Positions 52,481 through 62,646 are shown, counted from the stretch's first letter. The stretch is DNA of 64,000 nt from Verrucomicrobiota bacterium (GCA_019510185.1 JAEKKV010000016.1:186001-250000), one strand, 5' to 3'. Made by a program: numbers and translations. Notes: generated by a model not told the origin, from the sequence alone.

Positions 52481-53542
52481 ATGGCGCCTTTTTCATCCGA
52501 CAACCCCTCCGGCCGACCGGTCCGGCTCTGTGATATCGCGGAGCGGTTAAACGTCTCGACGATGACAGTGTCGCTGGCGATGCGTGCGCATCCGAGCATC
52601 TCCAAGATGCGGATCGAGCAGGTGAGGCAGATGGCGGAGACGATGGGTTACCGGCCGAATGCGATGGCGTCGGCGTTGGCTCATCGCAAGTGGACCCATG
52701 CCCACCGCCCCGTGGCTGCGACGCTGGCTTGGCTTAACCACTGGGAAAATCCGGGCAACCTGCGAAACCAAGAGGTGTTCAACCTAGTGTGGCGTGGGGC
52801 GTCAGCGGCCGCACGCGCCCTAGGTTATCACTTGGAGGAGTTTATCTGGGGCGGCGAGATGACCGGCGAGCGTCTGGAGAAGATTCTGCTCGCGCGGAAT
52901 ATCCAAGGTATCGTGGTGCCGCCGCATCCGCGTCCGCCGGACTGGGCGGGGTGGGATTTTGACAAGTTTTCTGTCGTCCGCATCGGACACTCGGTGAACA
53001 ACCTGCCGGTCGATTTGATTTCCACCGACCAGGTTCGTAGCGGGATCGAGGGGTTCACGCGGATATGGGAACGGGGCTACCGGCGCATCGGTCTGGTGAC
53101 CAGCGATTGGGCGGAGCGAAACACGTTGTTCCGTGCGGGCTACCTGCTGGCGCGCAGTCAGGCGGATAAAGGGGGGCCGATTTCGATGCTGAACCTGCGA
53201 GACTCGGCGGCGGAGAGTTTCGCCGATGACGTGAAGGCGTTGGGCGAGTGGATGGCGGAGGCGGCACCCGACGCGATCCTCACCGACGTGCGGACGTTGC
53301 GAGACATGCTGGTTGTCTGCAGGTATCCCGTGCCGGACACCGTAGGAGTAGCCATGCTCGGGGCGACTGAGGGCGTCGAGGCCGGGATTTTCCAGAATTC
53401 GGAAGAGGTTGGGCGCATGTCAGTCGATACCTTGATCACGCTTATTCAACGGGGCGTCCGCGGCATTCCGGCCGCACACCGGGTGCACCTGGCCACGCCC
53501 TCGTGGATAGACGGGCCGTCGTTGCCCGTGCGCACACTTTGA
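52481..53542 (+). CDS. LacI-family transcriptional regulator
   Basis: 353 residues from the ATG at 52481. An upstream start in the same frame gives 18 unlikely residues. The helix-turn-helix is VRLCDIAERLNVSTMTVSLAMRAHPSISKMRIEQVRQMAETMGYRPN, followed by a periplasmic-binding-protein-like ligand domain (VVRIGHSVNNLPVDLISTDQ, ERGYRRIGLVTSDWAER). It probably binds a sugar and controls the glycoside hydrolase locus read in the opposite direction. Confidence 0.9.
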   Translation: MAPFSSDNPSGRPVRLCDIAERLNVSTMTVSLAMRAHPSISKMRIEQVRQMAETMGYRPNAMASALAHRKWTHAHRPVAATLAWLNHWENPGNLRNQEVFNLVWRGASAAARALGYHLEEFIWGGEMTGERLEKILLARNIQGIVVPPHPRPPDWAGWDFDKFSVVRIGHSVNNLPVDLISTDQVRSGIEGFTRIWERGYRRIGLVTSDWAERNTLFRAGYLLARSQADKGGPISMLNLRDSAAESFADDVKALGEWMAEAAPDAILTDVRTLRDMLVVCRYPVPDTVGVAMLGATEGVEAGIFQNSEEVGRMSVDTLITLIQRGVRGIPAAHRVHLATPSWIDGPSLPVRTL

Positions 53543-53608
53543 GCAAGTTGGGAACAGCGTGAAGGCTCGACGCGGGTTACAGTGCCTTAACTGCTCCTCA
53601 GAGGAGAA

Positions 53609-53698
<90 letters not shown>

Positions 53699-53855
53699 GT
53701 GAAGTGCTCGTCCGGCCACCTTGCGATGACGCGTCCGTCGGGCGAAGGGGCCTAAGAAGAGGTGTTGTCCGGTATCGGTCAATGGTGAAAATCTGATGTT
53801 TGGCCTCACACCTGCTCATACTCATGCAGATTCTCTAAAAGCGCTTGCGCGACCT

Positions 53856-53878
53856 CGTCGCACTGCTACGGTGCGACG
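53856..53878 (+). promoter_or_regulatory. Hairpin with T-run just before nuoB
   Basis: CGTCGCAC, a 7-nt loop, GTGCGACG, then TTTTA, ending about 28 bp before the nuoB start. It looks like a terminator or attenuator in the leader of the nuo operon. No other plus-strand gene precedes it in the 213-bp gap. Confidence 0.45.
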
Positions 53879-53910
53879 TTTTACGACTTTAACTGATCAC
53901 TTTTACAACC

Positions 53911-54423
53911 ATGGTTTCCGCTAACACCGAGCTGGCTTACAATACAAAGATCGAGGGGGATATCGTTGTCACCAAAGCGGATGCCGTGATCAACTGGTTG
54001 CGCAGCAGCTCCGTGTGGCCGATGCCGATGGGTCTCGCTTGCTGCGCCATCGAATTGATGGGCGTCGCCGCTTCCCGTTTCGACATCGCCCGTTTTGGCG
54101 CCGAAGTGTTTCGTTTTTCGCCCCGCCAGGCCGACTGCATGATCGTCGCCGGGACCGTCACCTACAAAATGGCCCCGCATGTCCGCCGCATCTACGACCA
54201 GATGGCGGAACCGAAGTGGGTCATCGCCATGGGCGCCTGCGCCAGTTCCGGCGGCATGTACCGCAGCTACGCGACCCTTCAGGGTGTGGACCAGATTGTG
54301 CCGGTGGACGTTTACATTAGCGGCTGTCCTCCCCGTCCCGAGGCGCTGCTCGACGCCCTTATCAAACTTCAATCCAAGATCGGCCGCGAGCGTTCCGCCA
54401 AGACGCTGCTTGCCTCCGCCTAA
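53911..54423 (+). CDS. nuoB: NADH-quinone oxidoreductase subunit B
   Basis: 170 residues, the usual length. It carries the [4Fe-4S] N2 cluster ligands in [10 protein letters not shown] (two adjacent cysteines), [12 protein letters not shown] and GCPPRPEAL. NuoB links the electron arm to the membrane arm and reduces quinone together with NuoD. It is the first nuo gene here. No nuoA is seen between the tRNA and this start. Confidence 0.97.
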   Translation: MVSANTELAYNTKIEGDIVVTKADAVINWLRSSSVWPMPMGLACCAIELMGVAASRFDIARFGAEVFRFSPRQADCMIVAGTVTYKMAPHVRRIYDQMAEPKWVIAMGACASSGGMYRSYATLQGVDQIVPVDVYISGCPPRPEALLDALIKLQSKIGRERSAKTLLASA

Positions 54424-54450
54424 CCTTTCGTCCCCCGCCGATCCTTTTCC

Positions 54451-55080
54451 ATGACCGCGCCCGCCGACGTCACCGCCGCCCTTCAGTCCCAGTTTCCGCA
54501 AGTCACCCCGCGCTCCAGCGGTGACCATCCCGCCGTCAACGTGCCTCCTTCCGAGGTCGTCGCGGTCCTGAAATACCTCCGCGACACGTGCGCTTACGAC
54601 ATGCTTGTCGATGTCACGGCGGTCGACTGGGGGGTCGAGGCCTCCCCGCGTTTCACGGTTGTCTGGCACCTGCTCTCGACCACGCACCACGGCTACGTGC
54701 GCGTGGCGGCGGATTGCGCCAGCGACGCCGCTCCTTCCGTGCCCAGCGTTTCGGATCTCTGGCCCGCGGCCAACTGGCATGAGCGTGAGACGTTCGACCT
54801 TTTGGGCGTCACCTTCGAGAATCATCCCGATCCGCGCCGCATCCTTATGTGGGATGGTTATCCTTATCATCCCCTGCGCAAAGATTTCCCGCTGGCCGGC
54901 ATCGAGGTGCCGTTGCCCGACATCGAGGTGGCCGACCTGACCGGCGCCTCCGTCAAGCCGGCACCCATGATGGGCGGACCGTTTGTCGCCTCCTCCGGCG
55001 AGATGAACCTCACCGACGCCGAGCCGCGCGCCAAGGATGAGAGCTGGACCGAGCGCCGCGAAAAACCCGTGTCCGAATAA
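54451..55080 (+). CDS. nuoC: NADH-quinone oxidoreductase subunit C
   Basis: 209 residues of the 30-kDa subunit, separate from NuoD. The family motif is visible as WHERETFDLLGVTFENHPDPRRILMWDGYPYHPLRKDFPL (positions about 108-148). The C-terminal tail (about 170-209) is Lys/Glu-rich. It forms part of the hydrophilic connecting module of complex I. Confidence 0.95.
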   Translation: MTAPADVTAALQSQFPQVTPRSSGDHPAVNVPPSEVVAVLKYLRDTCAYDMLVDVTAVDWGVEASPRFTVVWHLLSTTHHGYVRVAADCASDAAPSVPSVSDLWPAANWHERETFDLLGVTFENHPDPRRILMWDGYPYHPLRKDFPLAGIEVPLPDIEVADLTGASVKPAPMMGGPFVASSGEMNLTDAEPRAKDESWTERREKPVSE

Positions 55081-55105
55081 CCGTCGCCCTTAGCCCAATT
55101 TCCCG

Positions 55106-56338
55106 ATGGCCACTGAATTTGCCTTTCCCGACAGCGCCTCCAAGACGGACGCCGCCTCGCAGGAGTTCCAGACCGAGAAGATGTCGCTCGCGATGGGTCC
55201 TTCCCATCCGTCCACGCACGGCGTGCTTCGCCTCCAGCTCGAACTCGACGGCGAGATCGTGACCTCTTGCGACCCCGTCCTCGGTTATCTGCATCGCGGC
55301 GACGAGAAGATCGCCGAGAACATGACCTACAACCAGTTCGTGCCATACACGGACCGGTTGGACTACCTCGCGCCTCTCGCCAGCAACGTCGCCTACGCCA
55401 TCGCGGTTGAAAAACTCGCGAAGCTCGAGGTGCCCGCCCGCTGCCAGGCGATCCGCGTGATCGTCAGCGAGCTCGCCCGCATTTCCGCCCACCTTCTCGG
55501 CCTCGGCGCCTACGGCATCGACGTCGGCGCGTGGTCGGTTTTCCTCTACGCCTTTGAGGAGCGTGAGAAGCTCTACAAGCTTTTCGAGGAGCTCACCGGC
55601 GCCCGCTTCACCACCAGCTACACCCGCATCGGCGGCGTCGCCCGCGACGTGCCCGAGGGCTGGACCGGCCGCGTGGAAGGATTCTGCGAACAGTTCCTTC
55701 CCATCTTGGAGGAAATTCTCGCTCTCCTCACCCGGAACAAGATTTTCCAGGACCGCACCGTCGGCGTGGGCATCATTTCCAAGGAAGACGCGATTGCCTA
55801 CGGTCTCACCGGTCCGAATCTCCGCGGCTCCGGCGTCGGTCTCGACCTGCGCAAGGACAAGCCGTACTCCGGCTACGAGCAGTACGAGTTCGACGTGCCG
55901 GTCGGCGCGAAGGGCGACTGTTACGACCGCTATCTCTGCCGCGGCGAGGAGATGCGCCAGTCCGTCCGTATCATCCGCCAGGCGATCAAGAAATTCCCCG
56001 CCGGAGCCTGGTACGCCGAGGACGCGAAGAAAATCTTCGCCCCCCAGAAGGCCAAGGTCCTCACCTCCATGGAGGAGTTGATCAACAACTTCATGATCGT
56101 GACCGAAGGTCCGCAGATGGCGGCCGGCGAAGTTTACTTCGAGGGCGAAAACCCCAAGGGCGCGCTCGGCTTCTACATCGTGAGCAAGGGCGGCGGCGTG
56201 CCCTGGCGCATGAAGATCCGCAGCCCCTCGTTCTGTAACCTCTCCATCCTTCCCAAGGTGTGCCAGGGCAACCTGGTCTCCGACGTCGTCTCGATCCTCG
56301 GCTCGCTCGACTTCGTCATGGGCGAGTGCGACCGCTAA
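55106..56338 (+). CDS. nuoD: NADH-quinone oxidoreductase subunit D
   Basis: 410 residues of the 49-kDa subunit. Visible: MGPSHPSTHGVLRLQLELDGE, YLHRGDEKIAENMTYNQ, YTRIGGVARDVPEGW, and the C-terminal SILGSLDFVMGECDR. These residues form the quinone pocket with NuoB. Spacing to nuoC is 25 bp. Confidence 0.97.
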   Translation: MATEFAFPDSASKTDAASQEFQTEKMSLAMGPSHPSTHGVLRLQLELDGEIVTSCDPVLGYLHRGDEKIAENMTYNQFVPYTDRLDYLAPLASNVAYAIAVEKLAKLEVPARCQAIRVIVSELARISAHLLGLGAYGIDVGAWSVFLYAFEEREKLYKLFEELTGARFTTSYTRIGGVARDVPEGWTGRVEGFCEQFLPILEEILALLTRNKIFQDRTVGVGIISKEDAIAYGLTGPNLRGSGVGLDLRKDKPYSGYEQYEFDVPVGAKGDCYDRYLCRGEEMRQSVRIIRQAIKKFPAGAWYAEDAKKIFAPQKAKVLTSMEELINNFMIVTEGPQMAAGEVYFEGENPKGALGFYIVSKGGGVPWRMKIRSPSFCNLSILPKVCQGNLVSDVVSILGSLDFVMGECDR

Positions 56339-56359
56339 CCGAATCCCTTTTCCGTCTCG

Positions 56360-56857
56360 ATGAATCTCAAGCCCGAAACCCTCAAGCGTATCGACGAAGT
56401 CATCACGCATTATCCGGTGAAGCGCAGCGCCACGCTGCCGCTCCTGCATCTCATCCAGGAGGACGCCGGCTACATCTCCGAAGAGGCCGTCGAGTGGGTC
56501 GCCAAGAAACTCGAGCTCGAGCCCATCAACGTGCTCGAAGTCGTGACGTTCTACCCGATGTTCAAGCGCAAGCCGATCGGCCGCCGCCACATCAAGGTCT
56601 GCCGCACGCTCTCCTGCGCCCTCGTCGGCGGCTACAAGACCTGCGAGACTTTCGAGAAGGAATTCCACACCCACGCCGGCCCCGGTGAAGTCTCGCCCGA
56701 CGGCGAGGTGACGGTCGAGTTCGTCGAGTGTCTCGCCTCCTGCGGCACCGCCCCGGTGGTGCTCATCGACGAGACGCTGCACGAGAAGGTCGACTGCGCG
56801 AAAGCCAAGCAGCTCTCCGACCGGATCAAGGCCGAGGCCGCCGCCCGGAAATCGTAA
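56360..56857 (+). CDS. nuoE: NADH-quinone oxidoreductase subunit E
   Basis: 165 residues of the 24-kDa thioredoxin-like [2Fe-2S] subunit. The cluster cysteines lie in VCRTLSCALVGG and ECLASCGTAPVVLID. It belongs to the NADH-oxidising module with NuoF and NuoG. Confidence 0.96.
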   Translation: MNLKPETLKRIDEVITHYPVKRSATLPLLHLIQEDAGYISEEAVEWVAKKLELEPINVLEVVTFYPMFKRKPIGRRHIKVCRTLSCALVGGYKTCETFEKEFHTHAGPGEVSPDGEVTVEFVECLASCGTAPVVLIDETLHEKVDCAKAKQLSDRIKAEAAARKS

Positions 56858-56889
56858 TCATCAATCCGCCAACGCAACTTTCCGCGCCC

Positions 56890-58248
56890 ATGTCCGCTCC
56901 CGCCCAACGCCGCATCATTTTCCAGCACATCGACGAGCCCGGCTACACCAACGACATCGCCTGCTATCTCAAGCACGGCGGCTACGAGGTGTTGAAGAAG
57001 GCCGTCACGCGCAAGCCCGAGGAACTCATCGACGAGGTCAAGAAGTCCGGCCTGCGCGGCCGTGGCGGCGCAGGCTTCCCCTGCGGCGTCAAGTGGGGCC
57101 TCGTTGACCGCAAGAGCGGCAAGCCCATCTACCTCATCGTCAATGCCGACGAGTCCGAGCCGGGCACCTTCAAGGACCGCTACATCATGTACCAGGATCC
57201 GCATCAGCTGATCGAGGGCACGATGATCTCCTGCTTCGCGAACAACGTTAAGCAGGCCTATATCTATATCCGCGGCGAGATGGCCGAGGGCGCCCGCATT
57301 CTTGAAAAGGCCATCGCCGAGGCCCGTGCCGCCAATTTCGTCGGCCCCAACGTTCTCGGCACCGGTTATTCCTGCGAGATCTACGTCCATCGCGGCGCCG
57401 GCGCCTATATCTGCGGCGAAGAGACCGGCCTGATCGAATCCCTCGAGGGCAAGCGCGCCAATCCGCGCATCAAGCCCCCGTATTTCCCCGCGGTTCTCGG
57501 CCTTTATCAGTGCCCGACGATCGTGAACAACGTCGAGACGCTCTGCCATGTGAAGTACATCGTCGAGCACGGCGGCGAGGCGTACACGAAGGTCGGCACG
57601 CCCAACAACACCGGCACGCGCATTTTCTGCGTCTCCGGCCACGTGCAGCGCCCCGGCTATTATGAGTTCGAGGCCGGCAAGATCACCATGGGCCAGCTCC
57701 TTTACGACGTCTGCGGCGGCCCGTTGCCCGGACGCACCTTCAAGGCCGTCATCCCCGGCGGCTCGTCTGCCAAGGTCATGAAATTCGGCGAACGCTACAA
57801 GGGGAAGCGCAAGATCGGCGCGGACATGGTCGACTACGACTGGGGCGTCGAGGACGTTCCGATGGACTTCGACTGTCTCGCGATGGTCGGCACGATGGGC
57901 GGCTCCGGCGGCGTCATCGTCATGGACGACACCGTCAACATGGTCGAGGCCCTCGCCAACATCAACGCCTTCTACTCCCACGAGTCCTGCGGTCAGTGCA
58001 CGCCCTGCCGCGAAGGCTCCCTGTGGATGAAGAAGATCACCACCCGCATGGTTCACGGCGAAGCCCGCCCCGAGGACGCCGCCCTGCTCAAGAGCGTGGC
58101 CGACCAGATTCCCGGACGCACCATCTGCGCCTTCGGCGAAGCCTGCTCCTGGCCGACCCAGAGCTTCATCGCCAAGTTCGGCGACGAGTTCAAAACCTAC
58201 CACGAGACCAAGAAAACCGTGGTCGAAAAGACCCGCGAGCTCGTCTGA
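56890..58248 (+). CDS. nuoF: NADH-quinone oxidoreductase subunit F (NADH- and FMN-binding)
   Basis: From the ATG at 56890 (MSAPAQRRIIF) the protein has 452 residues. NADH/FMN motifs are LRGRGGAGFPCGVKWGL and NADESEPGTFKDRY, then GAYICGEETGLIESLEG. The [4Fe-4S] N3 ligands are in ESCGQCTPCREGSLW. In-frame sequence upstream to 56728 is only the nuoE shadow. Confidence 0.96.
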   Translation: MSAPAQRRIIFQHIDEPGYTNDIACYLKHGGYEVLKKAVTRKPEELIDEVKKSGLRGRGGAGFPCGVKWGLVDRKSGKPIYLIVNADESEPGTFKDRYIMYQDPHQLIEGTMISCFANNVKQAYIYIRGEMAEGARILEKAIAEARAANFVGPNVLGTGYSCEIYVHRGAGAYICGEETGLIESLEGKRANPRIKPPYFPAVLGLYQCPTIVNNVETLCHVKYIVEHGGEAYTKVGTPNNTGTRIFCVSGHVQRPGYYEFEAGKITMGQLLYDVCGGPLPGRTFKAVIPGGSSAKVMKFGERYKGKRKIGADMVDYDWGVEDVPMDFDCLAMVGTMGGSGGVIVMDDTVNMVEALANINAFYSHESCGQCTPCREGSLWMKKITTRMVHGEARPEDAALLKSVADQIPGRTICAFGEACSWPTQSFIAKFGDEFKTYHETKKTVVEKTRELV

Positions 58249-58298
58249 CGCCGCCGCACCGCCGCCTCGCAATTCGTAAATCTTAAATCGTAATCGCC

Positions 58299-59990
58299 GT
58301 GATCCAGCCCGCCAAACCCGACCTCGTCACCGTCAACATCGACGGCAAGGAGATCGCCGTGCCGAAAGGCACCAACGTCATCGAAGCTGCCCGCCTCGTG
58401 AACGTCGACGTGCCCCATTATTGTTACCACCCCAAGCTCGCGGTGGTCGGCAACTGCCGCATGTGCCTTATCGAAATGGGCATGCCCGCCGTCGATCCCG
58501 CCACCAAGGCGCCCGTCATCGACCCGGCCACCGGCAAGCAGAAGATCAACTGGATTCCCCGCCCCCAGATCGGTTGCGGCACCAACGTTTCCCCCGGTCT
58601 CCACATCAAGACCACCTCGGCGATGGTGAAGGAAGCCCGCGAGGGCGTGATGGAGTTTCTCCTCATTAATCACCCGCTTGATTGCCCGATCTGCGACCAG
58701 GCCGGCGAGTGCAAGCTCCAGGAACAGGCCACCTCCTACGGCCGCGGCTATTCGCGCTTCGTCGAGCAAAAGAACGTGAAGCCCAAGCGCACCCAGCTCG
58801 GGCCCCGCGTCACCCTCGATGACGAGCGCTGCGTGCTCTGTTCGCGCTGCATCCGTTTCTCCAAGGACATCGCCGGCGAGGACGTCCTCGGCTTCGTCGA
58901 TCGCGGCAGCTATTCGACGCTCACCTGCCATCCGAACCGCAAGCTCGACCACAATTACTCGCTCAACACCGTGGACATCTGTCCGGTGGGCGCGCTCACC
59001 TCGACGGATTTCCGCTTCAAGATGCGCGTCTGGTTTCTCAAACAGACCAACACCATCGACACCGAGTCCTCCGTCGGCGTGAACTCCGTCGCCTGGTCCC
59101 GCGAGGGCGCGCTCTACCGCATCACCCCGCGCCGCAACGACGAGGTCAACGATACCTGGATGGCCGATTCCGGACGCCTCCTCTACAAACAGGTCGCCGC
59201 CGAGGACCGCCTCAAGTCGGCCGAGTCCCTTGACGCGCTCGTCGCCAAGGCGGCGGAACTTTTCAAAACCTCCGCCGGCTCCATCGCTCTCGTCGGCTCC
59301 GGCCGCAGCTCCGTCGAGGAGCAGTTCCTGACGAAGAAGCTCGCCACCGCGCTCAAGGCTTCCGTCGCGCTTGTCAGCCGCACCGCCGCGGGCGACAAAC
59401 TCCTGATCTCCGCCGACCGCAACCCGAACGTTCGCGGTGCACTCGTTACCGGCCTCATTTCCGCGCTGCCCTCCGCCCGGCTTGCGCAACTCGCGGCCGA
59501 CATTGACGCCGGTAAGATCAAGACCGTCGTTTCCGTCGGCGAAGACCTCATTGCCGCCGGCCTTACTGCCGCGCAGCTCGCCAAGGTTTCCGTTGTCTAT
59601 CTTGGCACGCACGCCAATCCCACCAGCATCGCCTCCAAAGTCGTGCTGCCGACGCTCACCGTGTTCGAGAAGAACGGCACGTTTGTGAACCAGCAGTTCC
59701 GGATCCAGAAATTTGCCAAGGCTGTCCCCGGTCTTTCGGGCGCACAGGACGATCTCGTCATCCTTTCCAAGCTCGTGCAGGCCGCCGGCGGCCATGAAAC
59801 CGCTTCCGAGGTCAACGCGCTCTGGCCGGCGATCGCCGCCGAAGTGCCCGTGCTCGGCACGATCCTCTATCGCAACCTGCCCGAAACCGGTCTCCTGCTC
59901 GACCGTAGCGCCTGGGCCGGCCTGCCCTTCGTCGAGGGTGAAACGCTTCACTATAAACCCGCGCAGCCCGCCGCCACCGCGACCGCCTAA
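58299..59990 (+). CDS. nuoG: NADH-quinone oxidoreductase subunit G (short form)
   Basis: 563 residues from a GTG start at 58299, since no ATG fits in the beginning of the frame. The N-terminal [2Fe-2S] domain has NCRMCLIEM, then HPLDCPICDQAGECKLQ and CVLCSRCIRFSKD for further clusters. The C-terminal molybdopterin-like region is short compared with the roughly 900-residue E. coli protein, ending in HYKPAQPAAT. The reading frame is intact, so this is probably a natural short form rather than a truncation. Confidence 0.94.
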   Translation: MIQPAKPDLVTVNIDGKEIAVPKGTNVIEAARLVNVDVPHYCYHPKLAVVGNCRMCLIEMGMPAVDPATKAPVIDPATGKQKINWIPRPQIGCGTNVSPGLHIKTTSAMVKEAREGVMEFLLINHPLDCPICDQAGECKLQEQATSYGRGYSRFVEQKNVKPKRTQLGPRVTLDDERCVLCSRCIRFSKDIAGEDVLGFVDRGSYSTLTCHPNRKLDHNYSLNTVDICPVGALTSTDFRFKMRVWFLKQTNTIDTESSVGVNSVAWSREGALYRITPRRNDEVNDTWMADSGRLLYKQVAAEDRLKSAESLDALVAKAAELFKTSAGSIALVGSGRSSVEEQFLTKKLATALKASVALVSRTAAGDKLLISADRNPNVRGALVTGLISALPSARLAQLAADIDAGKIKTVVSVGEDLIAAGLTAAQLAKVSVVYLGTHANPTSIASKVVLPTLTVFEKNGTFVNQQFRIQKFAKAVPGLSGAQDDLVILSKLVQAAGGHETASEVNALWPAIAAEVPVLGTILYRNLPETGLLLDRSAWAGLPFVEGETLHYKPAQPAATATA

Positions 59991-60005
59991 CCCAGACGCG
60001 ACGTC

Positions 60006-61220
60006 ATGTTCGACTTCTACTTCCACCTCCACCTCATCGTTCGCCTCGTCCTGCAGTCGCTGGCGGTGATCCTTGTTCTGTTCCCCATCGCCGCCGCGTG
60101 CTCGATGGCCGAACGCAAAATCTCCGCCTGGATCCAGGGCCGTCCCGGTCCGAACCGCACCATCGCACCGATCGGCGGACTGCTCACGCCCCTCGGTCTC
60201 GTCGGACGCATCCCGTTTCTCGGGCCGTTCCTTCAGCAGATGGGCATCTTCCAGCTCGCGGCCGACGGCGGCAAATTCACCTTCAAGGAAGATCCGGTTC
60301 CCGGCCACGTGAACAAGTTCTACTTCGTGCTCGCCCCGATCATCTCGATGATCCCGGCGCTCACCACCGTGGTGGTCGTCCCGGTCGGCGCCTATTTCGC
60401 CGTGGTGGACGGCGTCAAGGTGCTCAAGCCCATCGTGCTCGCCAACGTCGACATCGGCCTGCTCGCGGTTTTTGCGGTGTCGTCGCTCGGCGTTTACTCG
60501 GTCATCCTCGCGGGTTGGGCCTCCAACTCCAAATACGCCTTCCTCGGCGGCGTTCGCGCCTCCGCCCAGCTCATCTCGTATGAGCTCTCGATGACCCTCT
60601 CGGTGCTGCCGGTTTTCCTCTGGATCAACAAACCGGGCGGCCAGGGCACGCTGAGCCTGTTCGACGCGGTGCAGTTCCAGAGCGGCGTGTTCCATGGTTT
60701 CAGCCTGGCCAGCCTCCACGGACTGTGGGGCGTCTGTTATATGCCGGTGTCGGCCTTCATCTTCCTGGTCGCGCTGTTTGCCGAGACGAACCGCGCGCCC
60801 TTCGACATGCCGGAGTCCGAATCCGAGCTGGTTGCCGGGTTTCACACCGAATACGGCGCCTTCAAATGGTCGCTCTTCTTCCTCGCCGAGTACTGCCACA
60901 TGATCATCGGCTCGGCCGTGTGCATCCTGTTGTTCTTCGGCGGCTGGAATCTCCTGCCGTGGGTGCCGCTGGCCACGCTCATCGACTGGCTCTCGCATTT
61001 CATCAGCTTCGCCGGACATCCGCTCTTCATGGGCCTGGTCGGCATCGCGATCTTTCTGGGGAAGGTGTTTTTCTTCATCTTTTTCTTCATGTGGGTGCGC
61101 TGGACCCTCCCGCGTTTCCGCTATGACCAAGTGATGGACCTCGGCTGGAAGAAACTCCTGCCGCTCTCCATCGCCAACCTGCTCTTCTACACGCTCGGCA
61201 TCGCCCTGCTGCAAAAGTAA
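60006..61220 (+). CDS. nuoH: NADH-quinone oxidoreductase subunit H
   Basis: 404 residues with about eight membrane helices. Family motifs are ERKISAWIQGRPGPNR, AETNRAPFDMPESESELVAGFHTEY and FFMWVRWTLPRFRYDQVM. It joins the arms of complex I and lines the quinone entry. An internal insertion (about 70-110, ADGGKFTFKEDPV) is typical of some lineages. Confidence 0.96.
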   Translation: MFDFYFHLHLIVRLVLQSLAVILVLFPIAAACSMAERKISAWIQGRPGPNRTIAPIGGLLTPLGLVGRIPFLGPFLQQMGIFQLAADGGKFTFKEDPVPGHVNKFYFVLAPIISMIPALTTVVVVPVGAYFAVVDGVKVLKPIVLANVDIGLLAVFAVSSLGVYSVILAGWASNSKYAFLGGVRASAQLISYELSMTLSVLPVFLWINKPGGQGTLSLFDAVQFQSGVFHGFSLASLHGLWGVCYMPVSAFIFLVALFAETNRAPFDMPESESELVAGFHTEYGAFKWSLFFLAEYCHMIIGSAVCILLFFGGWNLLPWVPLATLIDWLSHFISFAGHPLFMGLVGIAIFLGKVFFFIFFFMWVRWTLPRFRYDQVMDLGWKKLLPLSIANLLFYTLGIALLQK

Positions 61221-61239
61221 TTTTCCAATCTCCCGCGCC

Positions 61240-61779
61240 ATGGCAGTCATCCAAGTCGAACGCAAACCGCTCACCTTCGCCGAGCGCACCTACATTCCGC
61301 AGATCATCGGCGGACTGAAGACCACGCTGAAGCATTTCTTCGCGCCCACCGTCACGCTCCAATATCCGGAGGAACGTCCGGAGATCCCCAAGGGCTACCG
61401 CGGCGTCCCCACGCTCGTGAAGGACCCCCATGGCCGCGAGAAATGCGTCTCCTGCCAGCTGTGCGAATTCGTCTGCCCGCCCAAGGCCATTCGCATCACC
61501 CCGGGTGAGATTCCCGCCGAGTCCTCCAGCGTCCACGTCGAGAAAGGTCCGCAGGCCTTCGACATCGACATGCTCCGCTGCATCTATTGCGGCCTCTGCC
61601 AAGAGGTCTGCCCTGAAGAGGCGATTTTCCTCCAGAACCAGTTCTCAATGTCCGGCTACACCCGGGCCGAGATGGTCAACAACAAGGCCCGTCTTTACGA
61701 GCTCGGCGGCACGCTGCCCGACCAGCATTTCAAATGGGACAAGAAGAAGGCCGCCGAGGAACACGGTAACGCCCACTAA
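61240..61779 (+). CDS. nuoI: NADH-quinone oxidoreductase subunit I
   Basis: 179 residues with two [4Fe-4S] ferredoxin motifs, KCVSCQLCEFVCPPKAI and RCIYCGLCQEVCPEEAI (clusters N6a and N6b). The motif RGVPTLVKDPHGREKC precedes the first. It passes electrons to NuoB. Confidence 0.97.
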   Translation: MAVIQVERKPLTFAERTYIPQIIGGLKTTLKHFFAPTVTLQYPEERPEIPKGYRGVPTLVKDPHGREKCVSCQLCEFVCPPKAIRITPGEIPAESSSVHVEKGPQAFDIDMLRCIYCGLCQEVCPEEAIFLQNQFSMSGYTRAEMVNNKARLYELGGTLPDQHFKWDKKKAAEEHGNAH

Positions 61780-61828
61780 GACGTTGCCAGCACCCGCCCT
61801 TCCAACCAACACCTAGCCGTTTACGTCA

Positions 61829-62344
61829 ATGGCCGCTCTCTTCTTCTACATCTTTTCCACCTTCACGGTGGCGTCCGCCCTGGCGGTGGTCTTCAACAAG
61901 AACACCGTCGCCTCCGCGCTCGCCCTGCTCATGAGCCTCGTGGGAGTGGCCAGCATCTTCGTGCTGCTGGACGCCTTCCTGCTGGCCGCGCTGATGGTGT
62001 TCGTTTACGCGGGCGCGGTCGTGGCGCTGTTCCTCTTCATCGTCATGCTGCTCGACGTGCAGGGCGGGGTGCGCAAGCCCTTCAAGAAAATCACGATCGC
62101 CTCCAGCGGCATCGCCCTGGTCCTGCTTGCGCTGGGCCTTTATTCCTTCTGGAAGAGCGGAGCCCAGACGACCGCCGAACTGGGACAGATCGTGCCGGTG
62201 GGCGCGACCCTCAAGAACTACGGCGAACTGCTCTTCACCACCTACCTTCTGCCCGTGCAGATCGTCGGCTTCCTTCTCCTCATCGCCATGCTCGGTGTGA
62301 TCGTGCTCAGCAAAAAATTCGAAGGCTTGGAGGACATCAAATGA
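61829..62344 (+). CDS. nuoJ: NADH-quinone oxidoreductase subunit J
   Basis: 171 residues, membrane subunit with about five helices ([44 protein letters not shown], about 31-75). Its stop overlaps the nuoK start (ATGA at 62341-62344). Confidence 0.93.
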   Translation: MAALFFYIFSTFTVASALAVVFNKNTVASALALLMSLVGVASIFVLLDAFLLAALMVFVYAGAVVALFLFIVMLLDVQGGVRKPFKKITIASSGIALVLLALGLYSFWKSGAQTTAELGQIVPVGATLKNYGELLFTTYLLPVQIVGFLLLIAMLGVIVLSKKFEGLEDIK

Positions 62345-62646
62345 TCGTCGGCCTCAACCATTATCTCGTGCTCAGCGCCGTGCTGTTCGCCATCGGTTTC
62401 TTCGGCGTTCTGCTCCGCAAAAACACGCTGGTGATCTACATGTGCCTCGAGCTCATGCTGGTCGCCTCGACCGTCGCGTTGGTGGCGTTTTCCCGCTACA
62501 ACAACACGATGGACGGGCACGTCTTCGTCTTCTTCATCCTCACCGTCGCCGCGGCCGAGGTCGCGGTCGGGCTGGCCATCATCGTGGCGCTTTTCCGCCG
62601 CCGCCAGACCATCCAGGTCGAGGAACTCAACGCGCTGAAAAACTGA
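62341..62646 (+). CDS. nuoK: NADH-quinone oxidoreductase subunit K
   Basis: 101 residues, three membrane helices, with the family core [22 protein letters not shown] and conserved glutamates in LEL and [11 protein letters not shown]. Translationally coupled to nuoJ. Confidence 0.96.
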   Translation: MIVGLNHYLVLSAVLFAIGFFGVLLRKNTLVIYMCLELMLVASTVALVAFSRYNNTMDGHVFVFFILTVAAAEVAVGLAIIVALFRRRQTIQVEELNALKN

